A DNA stretch of 64,000 bases from Ficedula albicollis. Its lineage: Eukaryota; Chordata; Aves; Passeriformes; Muscicapidae. A program made the position numbers and the translations under genes. Positions 49,746 to 63,100 of the stretch are shown one piece after another (the first letter of the stretch is position 1; each line of letters opens with the position of its first letter). The notes below the pieces were generated by a model. The model did no database searches. It was not told where the DNA came from and saw nothing but the letters and a program-made list of their open reading frames with translations. The stretch lies in the NCBI RefSeq assembly GCF_000247815.1, contig NC_021681.1:15204201-15268200 (forward strand), in the 5' to 3' direction.

Positions 49746-52700
49746 TCAAGTATTTTCAACAAGAAGGACAGTTAAACATTTCCCAAGGCATTCACAGAAG
49801 CAATCCTAGTTATTTATTCCCAAGAGTAACCATGTCTATCTGCTAACATACCTCACCCAACTTTACACACTGCCAGTGACAACAGCATCCCCTTTAGAGC
49901 AGGGTCTATTATTGGTAAATCCTGAATTCCAGCCCTCTCTGGTATGTGAGCTTATGAAAAGCAAAACAAAAGCAGCCGGAGCTTGGATATTACTGCAGTA
50001 AGTATTTACATTTCAGCAGCACCTGGAATCATGACCAAAACCACACAAAGGTAGGTGCTCCACAGGCACTGAAAAGATAGCCCTTGACAAAAAGAGTTTA
50101 CAAACTTGGCATACTATGGGGTCTTGGTCATGTCTATTCATCTACTACTGACATCTGCAAGGGTCACAGACCTGACACTCCCTGTGCCAAGGCTGGCTTT
50201 GGTGAGTGCAGAGTCCTGTCAAGGGCCAAATTCCTGCACTGCACCCAGTTAAGGAGTGTGCAGAGGAGGCAGTGGCTGAAAACAGGCTGCTGCAGCTCCT
50301 TCTTCTCCAAAGCAAGGTCCACATGGGGTGCAGGAGCAGGATATTCCTTAATCCCCTTTTGCCAGAATAGAGAGGAAATCCTCAAAACAAAGGCACATCT
50401 CTGACCCACTTGCCTGGACAATGAAAGCTGCCTGGACAATTCCATGGCTAAAGCAATTGATTTCGGGAAGTCAGCTACTGCATTGGAATCTTGTGCATTC
50501 AAGGTGCCCAGCATATTTGCAAGGACTGACTGGCAGCACTGGGGCTCACCAGCCAGGAGCCCATCCACAACACCCAAGGCTGGCCACAGCAAGCAGGCAG
50601 GTTCAGCTGAGAATTCAGATTGCTGGTGATGAGGCAGGTTTGAAGTCAAACCACAGGTCAGATTCAGGTGGATCCACAGCAGCAAGGCACATCCAGAGCC
50701 AGGGCAGGAGTCACTCTGTGCTCTGAGGTCTGCATCAGTGGGATTCACAGCCAGGAAAGTGCATGGCCAAACTGCAGCCCACCCCAGTCCTGCAGCACAG
50801 CTCAAACCAGAGCTCTGGGGCCCAGTCTGAGCCTAAATAGCATCCCTGGATTGCTGAGCAAGGGCTGTGGGTGGGGGTGAGGCTGATCAGGACAATGCAG
50901 AGCCCTTGGTGCAATCAGGACCCCAGCTCGTGGGTAGAAGCAGCAGCTTATGGGCTGTGGTGGCACTTCTGTCAGCAGGGCCACCAGCCACTAGAAGACA
51001 GTGATGGAATTACTCTGGCATCCTGGGGGGCTTCTGCAGCCTCCTGCCTGCTTGGTGCCCATCCATTTTAATCCATCCTAGAAAGAGCCTTCTGCAGCTG
51101 TGGCTTGGACCATAAACAGTTGCCTCTGTAGACAAGTGGAAAGCTCAAAGAAATTAATAGAAATCTTTTTTCCTGTTATTGGAGTGGACTTTGAATCATC
51201 ATGCAACAGCACATCAGCACCTATTGTGCTGGGAGCCACAGAGACACTGGGTGCTGAAGAAATCATTCCCATACTCATCTGGCTGCTGAATTAGAGGTGT
51301 ATTTTTGCCACTGCTCCCTCTTCAGAGTTCCCATTTCATTAGTTTCACCCATGTTGTGCATTAGCCCCATCACCAGCACTGCCCCAGCTGTGTCTCAGTT
51401 GATGACATATGGGAAAACAGCTCTCAGTATTTTTTTCTAAATCATTTACCCAAATAGGTATATATTGTTCTAATTGACTGCTACTGGAATTCGTTCGTAG
51501 TTTTCTATGCAAAATGAAATTAGAGGTAAATATTCTGACTTGCTGAGGAAGTGCCAGATGGAGATACACTGGGTACAAAGGTCTGTCTGTCTACACACCT
51601 ATTCAGTTGTGTTCCTTTTGCTTGTTGTTTTGTCTGCATTAATCTTCCCAGGGCTTCTTCATTTTGTTTTATGTATGGAGAGCTCTTAGCAGGGTGGGAC
51701 TGAGTTTCTAGGAGAGGTTCCAATCTGCTCTCTAACCACAACACCCACTCACACCAGTAGTCTCCACTCTTGTGCATTGGCAAAAGAAAATGTGTGTGAG
51801 ATCTGCCATGGAGGGCCAGGTCAGAGAAGGAAGGCAATATCAGAAGCATTTGGAGAATTAGGACATGGAAAATAGCCATGAACAATTTCCAGAAATGTCT
51901 CAGGAGATCATTGCCTTATTCAATGCCTCTTATTTCTGCCAGACTATTTTTGTCTCAGCTCTGAATTTGTCCATCTCAGTATGTGCAGCTAACTTGGTAA
52001 TTTTTAACTCATGGCACTAATTGAATTGTTATTGAATGTGATTAATTAGAACTGGAACAAGCCTCTAACAAAGAATTTATCAGATCCCTCCACTGACTCA
52101 CTGCTTCCCACTGGCTTTGAAACTTGCAAATTGGACATGCTCCTACAGTCCTTGGCAGGTTCCAGCTATCCTAACTCCACTGGAACCTTCTGCCTTATGG
52201 ACATGATGCCTGTGTAGGCATCCATTCCCTTCTCTACCCAAAAATGAGCCTCTGGGGGGACAGGTTTTTTGCTTGCACATTTTCATCTTCAAGAGTATCA
52301 AGGCTGGCTCAGCAGACCTCTGCTAGAGCTGCAGCACTCCAGCCACAGTAACTGAGCTGGAATAATGCACACTCCATAGCAGGACAACAGGAGGGTCCTT
52401 CAGCCTGTCTGGGCTCCTAGGCTCCAATAGGAACTTAGATCTTTAGTACAGATTAAGGTTAAATTTCTTTGTGGCATAAACAGGGTGGCAGAAGGCTTAA
52501 TATTATGTACAAATATCTTAGAATGACTTAGGATGCCTCTGGAGATAAGTGTATGTGCCCAGGCAGAGACAGATGCACATTCATCTCAAGTTCAGGGCTT
52601 TTCATGGATCTTGTGGTGTTCTTGACCACAATGATGTCAAATAACACTGATTTCCCAGCCTGATTGTTCCTGCAATTGAAAATGTAGTTTTAATTAGATT

Positions 52701-53564
52701 TTACCTTGGCGCTTTTTTATTTCCTTGCCCGTATCTTCCTATATTTCCCATGAGAGCAAGCAAGGAATTCTTCACTTCAGAGGTCCCTGGGCAGGAAGGC
52801 TGCTGTTCTTGTGTTAACTGGAAATCCTGTGTAATGGGTGTCAAAGAAAGGAGCACTTGGATTCCAGGAGCTGCATCTTTCAGACCACGGACCCAGGATA
52901 CAGGCTCTGCCTGGACAGACCAAGATGATGCTTTTGATGTTGTTCCTGTGCCTTTTACTGACCATGTTTTGTACAGGAGAGAAGCACGAAGACAGACAGA
53001 CAATCAGAGGGGAGGTTTTAACTGGGCTACTTGTCAACCAAAATATCGTTTTCATTTAAATGGAAAAGCAGTGTAGAAAAGCCAAAAATAGAATGATGCT
53101 TTTCTAAACCATTGAAGAATTTTTACACTCAACATTTAAATGTTTTATTTCCAAATTGTCTTTCAAAATTAAATAATAATTGTTTTTTAACTTCTTTCAA
53201 GGGAAGTCACATTTGCTTCTAGTCTGGAATTCAAAATATGCTGAAATAATGACTTGTCCTGGAATATTCAGTTCTGCTGTGGGACAGCTTCAGGCCAAAA
53301 TCAGTCAAAAACTGAGTAGCTTTTTGACTGTTTGATGATGAAGCTCAAACAATCTGTGAGAAATTGTCATTCCCTGGAAAGTATTTCAAGCATCAAGGTA
53401 CCTCTTCTGCATGCATAAAACTGAGCTTCTTTCAGGTGGTTGCATGAGCTTGGGATTTCAAACTTAGGAAAAGTCTTCCAGCTTCTCTGAATGTAGATGA
53501 AAGAATTCAAGTCCTGGCTCAAGCAGACCCAAATTTATGAAGCTAACTCCAAAATATGCAAAGG
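49746..53564. other. Intergenic, includes one 213-codon frame of unknown meaning
   Basis: No family is recognised. The minus-strand frame at 50164-50805 is the longest outside poly-G and GMNC. It is rich in Leu, Ser, Ala and Cys, has no domain I can name, and lies in moderately GC-rich DNA where chance frames are longer. It is probably not a gene, though an unrecognised repeat could underlie it. Confidence 0.5.
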
Positions 53565-54251
53565 GAATTATGAGAGTTTGGAAATTAAAAAATAACATAA
53601 AAGGGGAAACAAAACACAAAAGCATGGCAAAACTTTTCTGTTGCTCTATACAGTGCCCAAGCAAGACACAAAATCCTGATGTGTTTCACCCCTGGCCCAG
53701 CCATGAAGTGCTGGGTGGGTGATGAATGGAAGCTCTGGACACCAGAACCAAGTGCCCATCCTGTTCTCCTTGGCTGAGTACATGCTGCTTAGGAGTCCTG
53801 AGAGAAAAGAGATGCAGCCTGGCATCAGCTCAGCTCAAGCATTATTTTAAAACATGAGGTATAGCACACTTAGACAATTGGACTGAAAAACAAACAGAAG
53901 TGCTAACTCATGGAGAATTATGAGAGTTTGGAAATTAAAAAATAACATAAAAGGGGAAACAAAACACAAAAGCATGGCAAAACTTTTCTGTTGCTCTATA
54001 CAGTGCCCAAGCAAGACACAAAATCCTGATGTGTTTCACCCCTGGCCCAGCCATGAAGTGCTGGGTGGGTGATGAATGGAAGCTCTGGACACCAGAACCA
54101 AGTGCCCATCCTGTTCTCCTTGGCTGAGTACATGCTGCTTAGGAGTCCTGAGAGAAAAGAGATGCAGCCTGGCATCAGCTCAGCTCAAGCATTATTTTAA
54201 AACATGAGGTATAGCACACTTAGACAATTGGACTGAAAAACAAACAGAAGT
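53565..54251 (+). repeat. Perfect 337-bp direct repeat with 13-bp spacer
   Basis: Bases 53565-53901 and 53915-54251 appear identical over 337 bp (both start gaattatgagagtttgg and end aaacaaacagaagt). The spacer gctaactcatgga resembles gctaactcc just upstream of copy 1 (53542), so the duplicated unit probably began there with a small deletion. No transposon or coding similarity is evident. Perfect identity means a recent event or a false duplication made by the assembler. Confidence 0.95.
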
Positions 54252-55039
54252 ATGTTGATAGCTATTTACACTAGATTTGGAGTTCCCTTTTCTATGATGT
54301 CTCAACTTACAAAAAATACACGTATTTAATTCTAATTTTCCAAGGCCTTCATATAGTCATTGTGACAACGTGCTTTGGAACCTGAGTCCAAAGGAAAAGA
54401 AATGAGGACAGAACAAATATATGCTAAGAAAGTTCAGTCCTACCCACTTATTTGAGCTAATCATCTCATCTGTACATGCTCAGCAAACAAAAGGTGATCC
54501 AAATCAGTTGTCCTCCTGGTTTGCTTGGGGAACGTAGAGCAGGTAGACCATGTCACCTGGGGGCTGAATTCATCATTGTTTCTCCTGCCAGCTCACCAGA
54601 AGTATTGTTTTAGGGTCTTTGGGCTCCTGTGGCATCCAAGGAAAAAAAAAAAAAAAAAAGGAGATTTACTATCAAATTGTCAAGTTTGGAATTAAAAAGC
54701 CCCTCTTGTTCTTTCACCAGTGGTAACTTCAGTGGGTGTTATGGAGCAACTTGTAACACAAACTGGCAGCAGTGTTTGAGCAGTCTTAAATTTTCCCTCT
54801 GGGCCCTGGGTTCCCATCTGTACACATTTTTACAACATTTTTCTGGCTCAAAGAAGTTTGGAGACAATAAAGAGGCTTGGCTTACACATCTCAAAGGGCA
54901 GGTCTTGGACTGATGAGAAGGGCAGGCAGTGAACTTTTGCCTTGGATTTTTCATCAGTTCACCTGCTGCAAGTTGCTACTCCCACTCTATCTCCTTCAAA
55001 GGTAACTAATATAAAATCCCCCTCTGGGGGCCAGAGAAG
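54252..55039. other. Intergenic, no gene seen
   Basis: Sequence between the 337-bp repeat and the ERV fragment, with the poly-A run at 54.65 kb. It could contain decayed upstream retroviral DNA, but nothing is recognisable. Confidence 0.5.
54641..54659 (+). repeat. Poly-A run of about 19 bases
   Basis: An uninterrupted A run after ccaagg, before ggagatttac. It may be a retroelement tail, but no element body is recognised upstream. Confidence 0.7.
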
Positions 55040-55372
55040 GGATTTCCCCTGTGATGTTGGACTTAAGGGAAGATGGAATAGTTGTTCCCACTCATTCCCC
55101 ATATAACTCTCCTGTATGGCCAGTAAAAAGTTGAATGGGAAGTGGCAGTTAATTGTGGATTACAGGAAGTTAAATACCAATACAGCACCTTTGACAGCAG
55201 CAGTGCCTAACATGGCTGAATTGATTGCCGTAACACAGGAACAACCTCATCCAATTTTAGCCATCACTGACGTTAAAGATGTGTTCTTTATGGCCCCACT
55301 TCAGAGAAATGACCGAGAATGTTTTGCTTTTATCTGCAATTTTGCTTTTATCTGCGAGCAAAACAATTGGGA
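55040..55372 (+). mobile_element. Endogenous retrovirus pol fragment (reverse transcriptase N-terminal region)
   Basis: The translated + strand shows retroviral reverse-transcriptase landmarks: an SPYNSPVWP segment (about 55090-55126), then VDYRKLN, AAVPNMAEL and a DVKDVFF-PLQ block ending near FAF (to about 55330). The first segment lies in a different frame from the rest, with a frame break near 55121-55131. The element is also truncated on both sides, lacking the catalytic region downstream, RNase H, integrase, gag and env. No flanking LTRs are recognised. It resembles ERVL-like avian elements, but the class is tentative. It is an inactive relic. Confidence 0.8.
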
Positions 55373-55490
55373 AGTTAAAGTGTCCCACACTTCTCCATTA
55401 TGGCTGCTCTAGTGGCTTCATGCCAAGCACTGAAGTGTCCCACACTTCTCCGTTATGGCTGCTCTAGTGGCTTCATGCCAAGCAAGATGA
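55321..55490 (+). repeat. Two small tandem duplications at the 3' edge of the ERV fragment
   Basis: An 18-bp unit (ttttgcttttatctgc plus two bases) is doubled at 55321-55356. A 55-bp unit beginning agtgtcccacacttctcc is doubled with starts at 55379 and 55434, with one substitution between the copies. Both postdate loss of retroviral coding function. Confidence 0.85.
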
Positions 55491-58400
55491 AATATTTTCA
55501 CTGCTGCTCCACTGAGGACGTGGCACTCTTCGACCCAGCTCATGGCAGCCCTGCCAGCAGCACAGAGGTGCTGCAGGAGCTCGGGATCCTGCCCTGGGCT
55601 GGAGACAGAGGCTGAGGCTCCCAGTCCTCACTGTCATCTCCACGTGGCATTGCCACCCCAACAGGTGTGAACCTGCCCTTCTCTGGATGTCTGCCTCACA
55701 GGTTTTGGGGGTGTTTAATTTTGCAACTCCCTGCCAAGAGCTCCAAATCTCTTCCAACATCACAAGATGCAACTTCTGTCCAGCATGGCCAAGACATGGC
55801 CTTAGATTCAATGTGTTTTGAGCAGGTTTTGGAGGAACATTTGCTTACTACCAACTACTTAAATTCCTTTTTTCCTTTCCACCCAACAAATATTTCTCCA
55901 AGCCAAACACAAAGAGTTATACTGCACACAGTCTTTGAAATGTACACTTCATTTTCAAGGAGCTGGCTTCAAGGAGGGCAGCATACTTGTAGGTATTTTG
56001 AAGTAGCAAGAGAAAAGAAAAAAGACAATGCAACAGCAGAGAACTGAAGCATGACGTTTCTGATGTTTGGGGATTTTTTTCTTTGCCCTCCTTCCCTTTC
56101 TTTCCATTTCACCCCTGCCCCCTCAGCTCTAGTAATTCTTTACTCTCATGATACTTCGCGAAATGCCTCATTTGCAAAATAAAATATGACCAGCACCTGT
56201 TAGGTAAAGGAAATCATGGCCAGCAAGGTGCTGTAACCTCTTCACAGGATAAAAATAGACCAGCAAGGTGCTCAGGTGGGAAATCACCCAGGCTGCAGGA
56301 GCTGGTGGGTGTTGCAAGATGTATTTCTCCTTTCAGTCAATTATAAACCACTGTGTTTGCAGAAGTGATACATAAGCTGCAAACATGGAGACTGTGACTA
56401 TTCATATTCACTGAGTTGCTTTTTTTTGCTAAGTTCAAATATGCCCTGAAATCCCAAAGCCCTACACTGAGTTCAAACTCTGTGTTTGTTAGAATTTTCC
56501 GCATGCAGACCTCATGTCTGTAAGGACAGTTGGCTGATTAATTCTCTCTGTATCAGTTTTCTTTCCATGAAATCTGTGGCCACAAAGGCCTGGTAAAACA
56601 GTGGCCTAGAAGAGAGAGAGGCTTCTACCAAGATGGTCTGAAAAAGGATATATCCTCAAATTCAGACATCTACTAAAGGGCAACTGCAGCTGCATGCATT
56701 GACCTCTGCAGATTACATCAGAGAAGATGTAACACATTAAAAAAACCCATAAATTAATGTATTGGGGGTGTTGATGACATAGCATTTCAGTGCGTGAGGC
56801 CTCACAGAGGTAAAAATCAAATAGAACAAAGTAAATGCAATAAGTTATAATTTTGTCGGAGTTGTTAGTAGTTTATATTTTAATTGTTGACAATTTCCTT
56901 AAAAGTCCTGCAAAAAGAATGTTTAACTCTTGGATTATTGAAGAGTTAACACATCACAATAGAGAGCAAACTTTCAGCCAAAAGGGGTGTTTGGCAAAAG
57001 AGCAGGACCCTTTTCTTTTTTTCCAATTACAAAATATTTATAATAAAAAACATATTGCAGAACTAGACATCAAATCTGGTCCTGATTTACAGCACCACCA
57101 TGAACCTCCTCCTCAATATTCATGGTACCCACATTGCTTATGGGTAAGAAAATTGCAGGTAAAGTGGTTATCTCTTATTACTCGAATGTGGGTAGCAGCA
57201 GGTGGGGGCTGTTAGTGTCTGTGAGAGAGAGAAAGATAAAGAGGCTTGCTTTCAGTAGTTTTGTGGAAAGCCCCATTCAACAAACAAATAAACCTTTCAC
57301 AATCTGCCACCACAAGCTCAGAGATCTTGTCAGTACTTGAACAAAATTATCCAGCAGCTGACTTCTGGGAGGTATTTAATCCTTGGGAATAGTGAGGTGG
57401 CAGAGGGAGCCTCTGCTTTTTGCCCTCCACATGCTCTGACTCAGCTTGGAGCAGGACACCTTGCTTGGCAATCACTGCCCATGCACCTGCCTGCACAGCA
57501 GCTTTGTGATGTGTGTGTGTGTCACTGTCTTACTTGCTTTCCCTTCCATCCCTCTGAAAAGAATCAGTCTCAGTTGAGTTGATTTCACTTCTTTGTCACC
57601 AGAAGAAAACCCAAGTGTGCAGTCAGGTGAGAGTGGGGTGCACAGACATCCAAGTACAATGCTAAGGAACCCTTAATCCCAGTCCCACCAGTGCAGCCTC
57701 CCCCATGCTGCACCCTTTGCCCCTGTAGCTCCACTTACTGCACCTTAGGAGGCTATGATGAATAAGGGATTTAATTAGTCATCTATTTAATTAGACCCAA
57801 GTCCTCTGAAGGGGCAGCAGAGAGGAAAGTTGTTGGAGGTGATGGGACGTGGGGATTTGCACCTGTGTGATGATCAGTGAGTTTTTGTCCCCAGGGCTGA
57901 ACAACAAAGCATTATCAGTGCTGGGATGCTGGTGCTGTGGTTGGGCAGGATCACACCCCAAAGGATGGATACCTTGATGATAAATGGGTTTCTAGATGTG
58001 TGGAAAATGTTCTGGCATGGACTTTTGTACAATTCAGAGCTGCTCTTGAAGTCCCATAGCACATACAAGTCCATCAGAAGAATCACAGATTTGCTCCCTT
58101 TCCAATGAGGGTTTCCCAGTCCCATTAATTTACTGTATTGTAGAAATAAGAATTTTATCTATATGGAAATTAAAAAAAAAAACAAAACACTGATGTTTTG
58201 AACAATTCCTGTCTGTGACAACAGAAAAAGTTGCATTTCACAGAGCTTGCAGGCAAACAGGTAACACACAACAGAGCTGGAATAATTTATTTTTGTAAAT
58301 TTACTTTATGGTTATGCTGGAAGTGCTTGGCCATGAAGCCTTCAAATTTGCTAAGGATCACCTGTGGATTTTCTAAGACTACATTTGCATTAACAAATAG

Positions 58401-58966
58401 GATGAACTAAGAGGAGCAGAGCCAAGGACCAGGAAGATTTTTTTTTGCTGAGGACTTGACATCCACAGTGAATGCAATTCATGGCTTTATTGCTTAAGGC
58501 TTTGCTGTTTGTTTTTTTGCCTCTTTTTTAATTCTTGCCATCCACAGTCTGGTTCCCAGTGGTGCCTGGAATGGCTTAGGGAACCACACATTCCAGACAA
58601 GTTTCTTTCACAAGGACAGTAATTCAAGCATCCTTAAGATGGCACCACAATGCAAACCAAGCTACTTTTACAGGGAGCTCCTGATCTGAACTGAAACACT
58701 AATACAGACACATACTCAGAGCTTCACAGTGGTCTAAATCAATGGATCTGTAATCTCTACTGATATTTGGGAAGGAAAACACAGTTACTAGTCCTCAAGT
58801 ATTTATATTCCCTGGGATCACACCAGACGAGGCATTGTGGTTACTAAAGTTATTAATTTTACATTTTTTATCGACTCTCCAGTGATATATAAAGCTAATG
58901 TTAAAAACTTCTCATCTTGAAGGGAGTAGGGAAAAAAGGGGGGAGGGAGTGGGGCAAGAGGACTAA

Positions 58967-58988
58967 GAAAATAAATAAATAAATAAAC
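58967..58988 (+). repeat. (AAAT)n microsatellite
   Basis: About five units of AAAT (gaaaataaataaataaataa) next to a G-rich stretch at 58933-58955. Confidence 0.8.
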
Positions 58989-60093
58989 AAGAAATTAAGC
59001 ATGAGATAAGATCAACACTACTGTTCATTTGTCCTAAGTGTGTGAGGTAAATTAAAGAATAGAGATCTCTATCTGGGCAAAATGTGCATCCAGTACCCTT
59101 CTTCCCCTCCACTGAAGTAGGAAATAAGTAGCTTATGACCAGCTGGGACAATCTCTACTGAATGGCTTTGAGGCAATAAATCACAGAAGCTGGTTTGTCC
59201 ACATTTCTTTCTTTTCTTCAGACTGTTTGGCTAAATCTCCCACGGAGAAAGTTACGCCACGCAGGGGATTCAGCAAAATGCATGAAAAATGTACTCGTCA
59301 CCTACAAATTCCTCAGTCCTGGCCAAAGTCCAGTTGTGGCTTTAATACAAGACAATGCCTTACTGCTCTCCTTCCCTGAATCCTTCAAGGGCAGCTGTTT
59401 AAACATTTATCATTAAATGTTTCAAAAAAGAGAGCTCACTGCAGCACAATGATGCTATTTGAGCCTTCACGTTTGTTTCCGGGACCTATGGAACACGTGC
59501 AGGTTTTGGTGGGGTCATCCCACAGCCCCACAGTTGGCTTAGTTTGCTCACATTCATGCTAAATACCTCACTAATGATTTTTTTTTTCTGTATGTTCCTG
59601 ATTCTTCACAAATTTGGTTTAGCAAATCCAGAGCTGTGGCACAGACTCAGTATGATAGGAAAAGGCCTCCTTACAGCTGCATCAAGGAGGAATCGAGCCA
59701 GAGGAAAGCTGGCTTGCTTTCTCCCACTGCTTCCAACTGCTCTTCATGTCAATTCTCTGCAATTCAATTCTCAGATTGATTTGTTCCTGTCTAGAGATAG
59801 TGTGGATGCAATAGATCTGTGTGAGAAGGAGGAGGACAGAGAAACTTCCTGAAATAGGAATGTATAGAGTTGCTCAAGACAGAGAAACTCCTTCTGGCTC
59901 TGACCCTTCCTAAACAGCAAATAGTTGCATTTGGGAGATTCATATGTCCTTGCCAAGCTCTTAAGTGTTTTTCCATGGATCCACTAGCAAATTGGAAGAG
60001 CTGGATCTTTGGAGTGAGGTGGTACAGCCACCCCTGTGCTCACAGGAGACCACTTACATGGAGTACCTCACAGGGCCATTCTCCTGTGGACAG

Positions 60094-60187
60094 ATTCCTA
60101 AAGGGACAAAAGTCAGCTCATTCCACAGCAGGATACCAAAATTCCTAAAGGGACAAAAGTCAGCTCATTCCACAGCAGGATACCAAG
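60094..60187 (+). repeat. 47-bp tandem duplication, two copies
   Basis: Copies at 60094-60140 and 60141-60187 (attcctaaagggacaaaag through caggatacca) are identical except for the last base. The event is recent or an assembly error. Confidence 0.92.
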
Positions 60188-63100
60188 AGCCACTGTTGGA
60201 ACGACCTTCCAACCTGAGCTAGTCAGGAATTCATGATGCAAAAGCGTGAAACTCTGCCACTTTCAGAGGTCCTGTGGGGCTGTGGATCTCCTCTGTGCTC
60301 TGGACACATGGTTTCAGGAAAAGTTTAGTTTCTCCTGAGAAAGGAGTTTATTAAATGCCTGTGTGGACTTGATGGCACCTGTTTGAAGGCTCCCAGGTTG
60401 CCTGTGCTGTTGTGATGCAGCAGGAGACAGCAGCATGGCCAGCCAGCCTGCAGCCAGCACTATCCAAGCCTCTGTTTGCCTTGCAAAAGCCAAGTTTCTT
60501 CAGCCTGGGTGGCTGAAATGAGGCAGATAATGCTATACTTAATGACCTATTTAATGGCCCATTTTCCAGAAGTGATGAGAACTTACAATTATCCCTGTGC
60601 TCAGTGTGAGCTGTGGCTGCTTTGCAAACAAAAAGTCCAGACCAGGCATTCAGATACCTCACTTTAAACAGGTAAAAGTAAAAAAACCTCAAGTCTTAGA
60701 TCTTTGTCCTTCCTGCAGTCATGTCAAACATCAATACACCAAAATAAAAGACTTCCTCCCACTGACTTTCATGGGACTCTCAGCATGAGGCTGGAGAATT
60801 GGTGTTTCCCAAAAGCACAGTAGCTCCAGCCAGTGTCTCAGCAGCTCCTGCACGCTCTGGCCCCACCTGCATCACATGTGGTGCTCAGCAGTCTCCACCT
60901 GGAGCTGGGTACCCACTGGGGCAGCTCTGGGATCCTGGGGACTGGAAATCCTGGCTTTTCCAACCTCCTTTGGATTGTCATAGACCTCCCTGACCATTAC
61001 ATCCTCTCTGCTCATTTCAGGGTAAATGAAGATCTCAGCTAAACGGCTCAGTGTAGGACATCTCCACAACTCAAAAAGCAATTATCATTTCCCAACAGCC
61101 AGGCCTGAGCACAGGCTTTGTTGATTTTGGCTCAGAATTGAGAACACTGACTCGCCTGAAGTGCTGTTTATGAGCTTGCCATCACATCTACGAACTGAAA
61201 AGCCTTTCCTGCACAGCAAAAAACAGGCTGGCACTCTGGAAAGGGAAACCCTGCTGCCCTTATGGAATCTCTTGTCAGCTCAGGGCTGACACTGGGCACG
61301 TAGGGCCCAATCCATCTCTGTGGCACCAGGGGCCATCAGCCAAACTGTCCCTGCTGTGTAGCCTGGCCCACAGCAGCCTCCACTCTCCACATGAGGACTT
61401 AGTATTGGCAGAGCATAGTGTGAAGGAGACTGTGACTACAGACGTGGATTTTAATTTTGGCACTCAAAAACCTCCAGCTAAATTGGTTGGAAAATGGGGA
61501 TTCAGGTTCGTGAGAACAGTGGAAGGTGTTTTTAAGAGTTTCACTCAAATTTGGAACACTTTTGATTGAAGTATGCTCCAGGCAGCAGGTCTTGAAGCCC
61601 AATAGTTATTTTTGAAACACCAAAACATATCTGCTTTTAATTCAGAGGGCTCAATATTCACCAAGATGCTGAGAATCATGAAGTTCAGCAGCACAAGTCT
61701 CATGTTTAAAGAGTCAGGACTTCTTGCTGCATAAACACTCTCCAAAGGCCTTCTAGTGCACACCAACATGAAAACAGCTTACTTTTGGAATGATGTCAAC
61801 AGATTTTACTCCTACACATGAGATACTTCAGGCTTCATTGGCATCTCTTGTTATCCTGGCTTAGGTGGGTTTTCACATGTTGAGGCTGCAGCCATGCCAA
61901 GAAAACTGTTTTGTTGCCCTGAAGTTGTCATCCCTATGTTTTGCTCTCCCAGAGTCTTCCTATGGTTTCACAAATCAAATTTTCCCCAGTTAGCTTCACA
62001 CTGACTCCCAGGGGTGGTTTCTGATCTGCCATGCAAGATGAACGACTTAATCAATGTCCAAAGCACTGCATACATTAGGAATTTTCCCCCCAGAAGAGAA
62101 AAATAATAGGTGAGAACATGACAGAGCTACTTTAATTCACAATGGGCTTGCTGAGGATGAAAAGGTGGCTGCAGCTTTCTGCTTCTGATATCAGCTTGAG
62201 GGGACATGGTGTGAAGCAATAAGGCAGCATGTTCAAGAGACACCAAAGGAGGTGGTTTATTCACACAATGCCAAGTAAACTTCATGACTTCAGTGCACAA
62301 GCACTGTAAACACCTAAGGGCTACTGGGGTGCAAAAGTGATCAGAAATTAAAGAAATAACTACATGTTATCTACAGCAGTCTGAGCTCTGCATCCTGAAT
62401 TAGCTAATCCACAATTGGCTGGGAGGACATTCTGGAGAAAAAAGCTCAATGTATTTTACCCTTGGCATCACCTAGTAGCAAGATTCAAGACTGGTGGACA
62501 GTGCACCACAAGAACCTTGAAAGATCCTTTTATGTGAGCAAAACATTATCATAGATGCCAACACTGTGACCAAAACCAGAAACACGTAAGAATTGCAGCC
62601 TCTGGGCAAACTTGAGTATGTCCCAAACCAGGTAAGCCAGCAGTCAGAGTAGGACTGTCCAGCTCCATCCCTGCAGACAGAACCATACCAGAGCCTCACG
62701 AGACAAAGGCAAGAGCCAGGGAGCCTCCCTTGTGGGTTGCAGGTTTGCTTTATGGAGACCTGCTTTGCCCTCTAGTGACTATTAAGGATAAACCAGGAAA
62801 TCTTGTACCATCTATTCCCATCAATAAAATTCATGCCCAGCTACATCTGCTGGCTGGGAGACAAGCAGTGGGGTTGTTCTGACTTTGTTTGGCCCAATTG
62901 AGAATATTTCCCTCCTGAGGCAGCCTGTCCCTGCTGTCCATGCAGGACGGAGCAAGGGAAGGAGATGCTATTCTGAAAAGTTGAGAACAGACACCCTAAA
63001 TTGGGAAATGAATGTCCAAGGGATTGGTAAAGGAAAATCCCCCAGGGCTGATGCTATTTCTAGTCTGCACATGCATCGGAACTGAAAAGAGACTATTTGG

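Noticed and set aside
57091..57148. Exon-like segment (acag ... ttatgg|gtaag) encoding an HHEPPPQYSWY-like peptide
   Set aside because: Acceptor- and donor-like ends exist, but the peptide matches no neighbouring gene I know (IL1RAP, OSTN, TMEM207, claudins), and no companion exons are seen.
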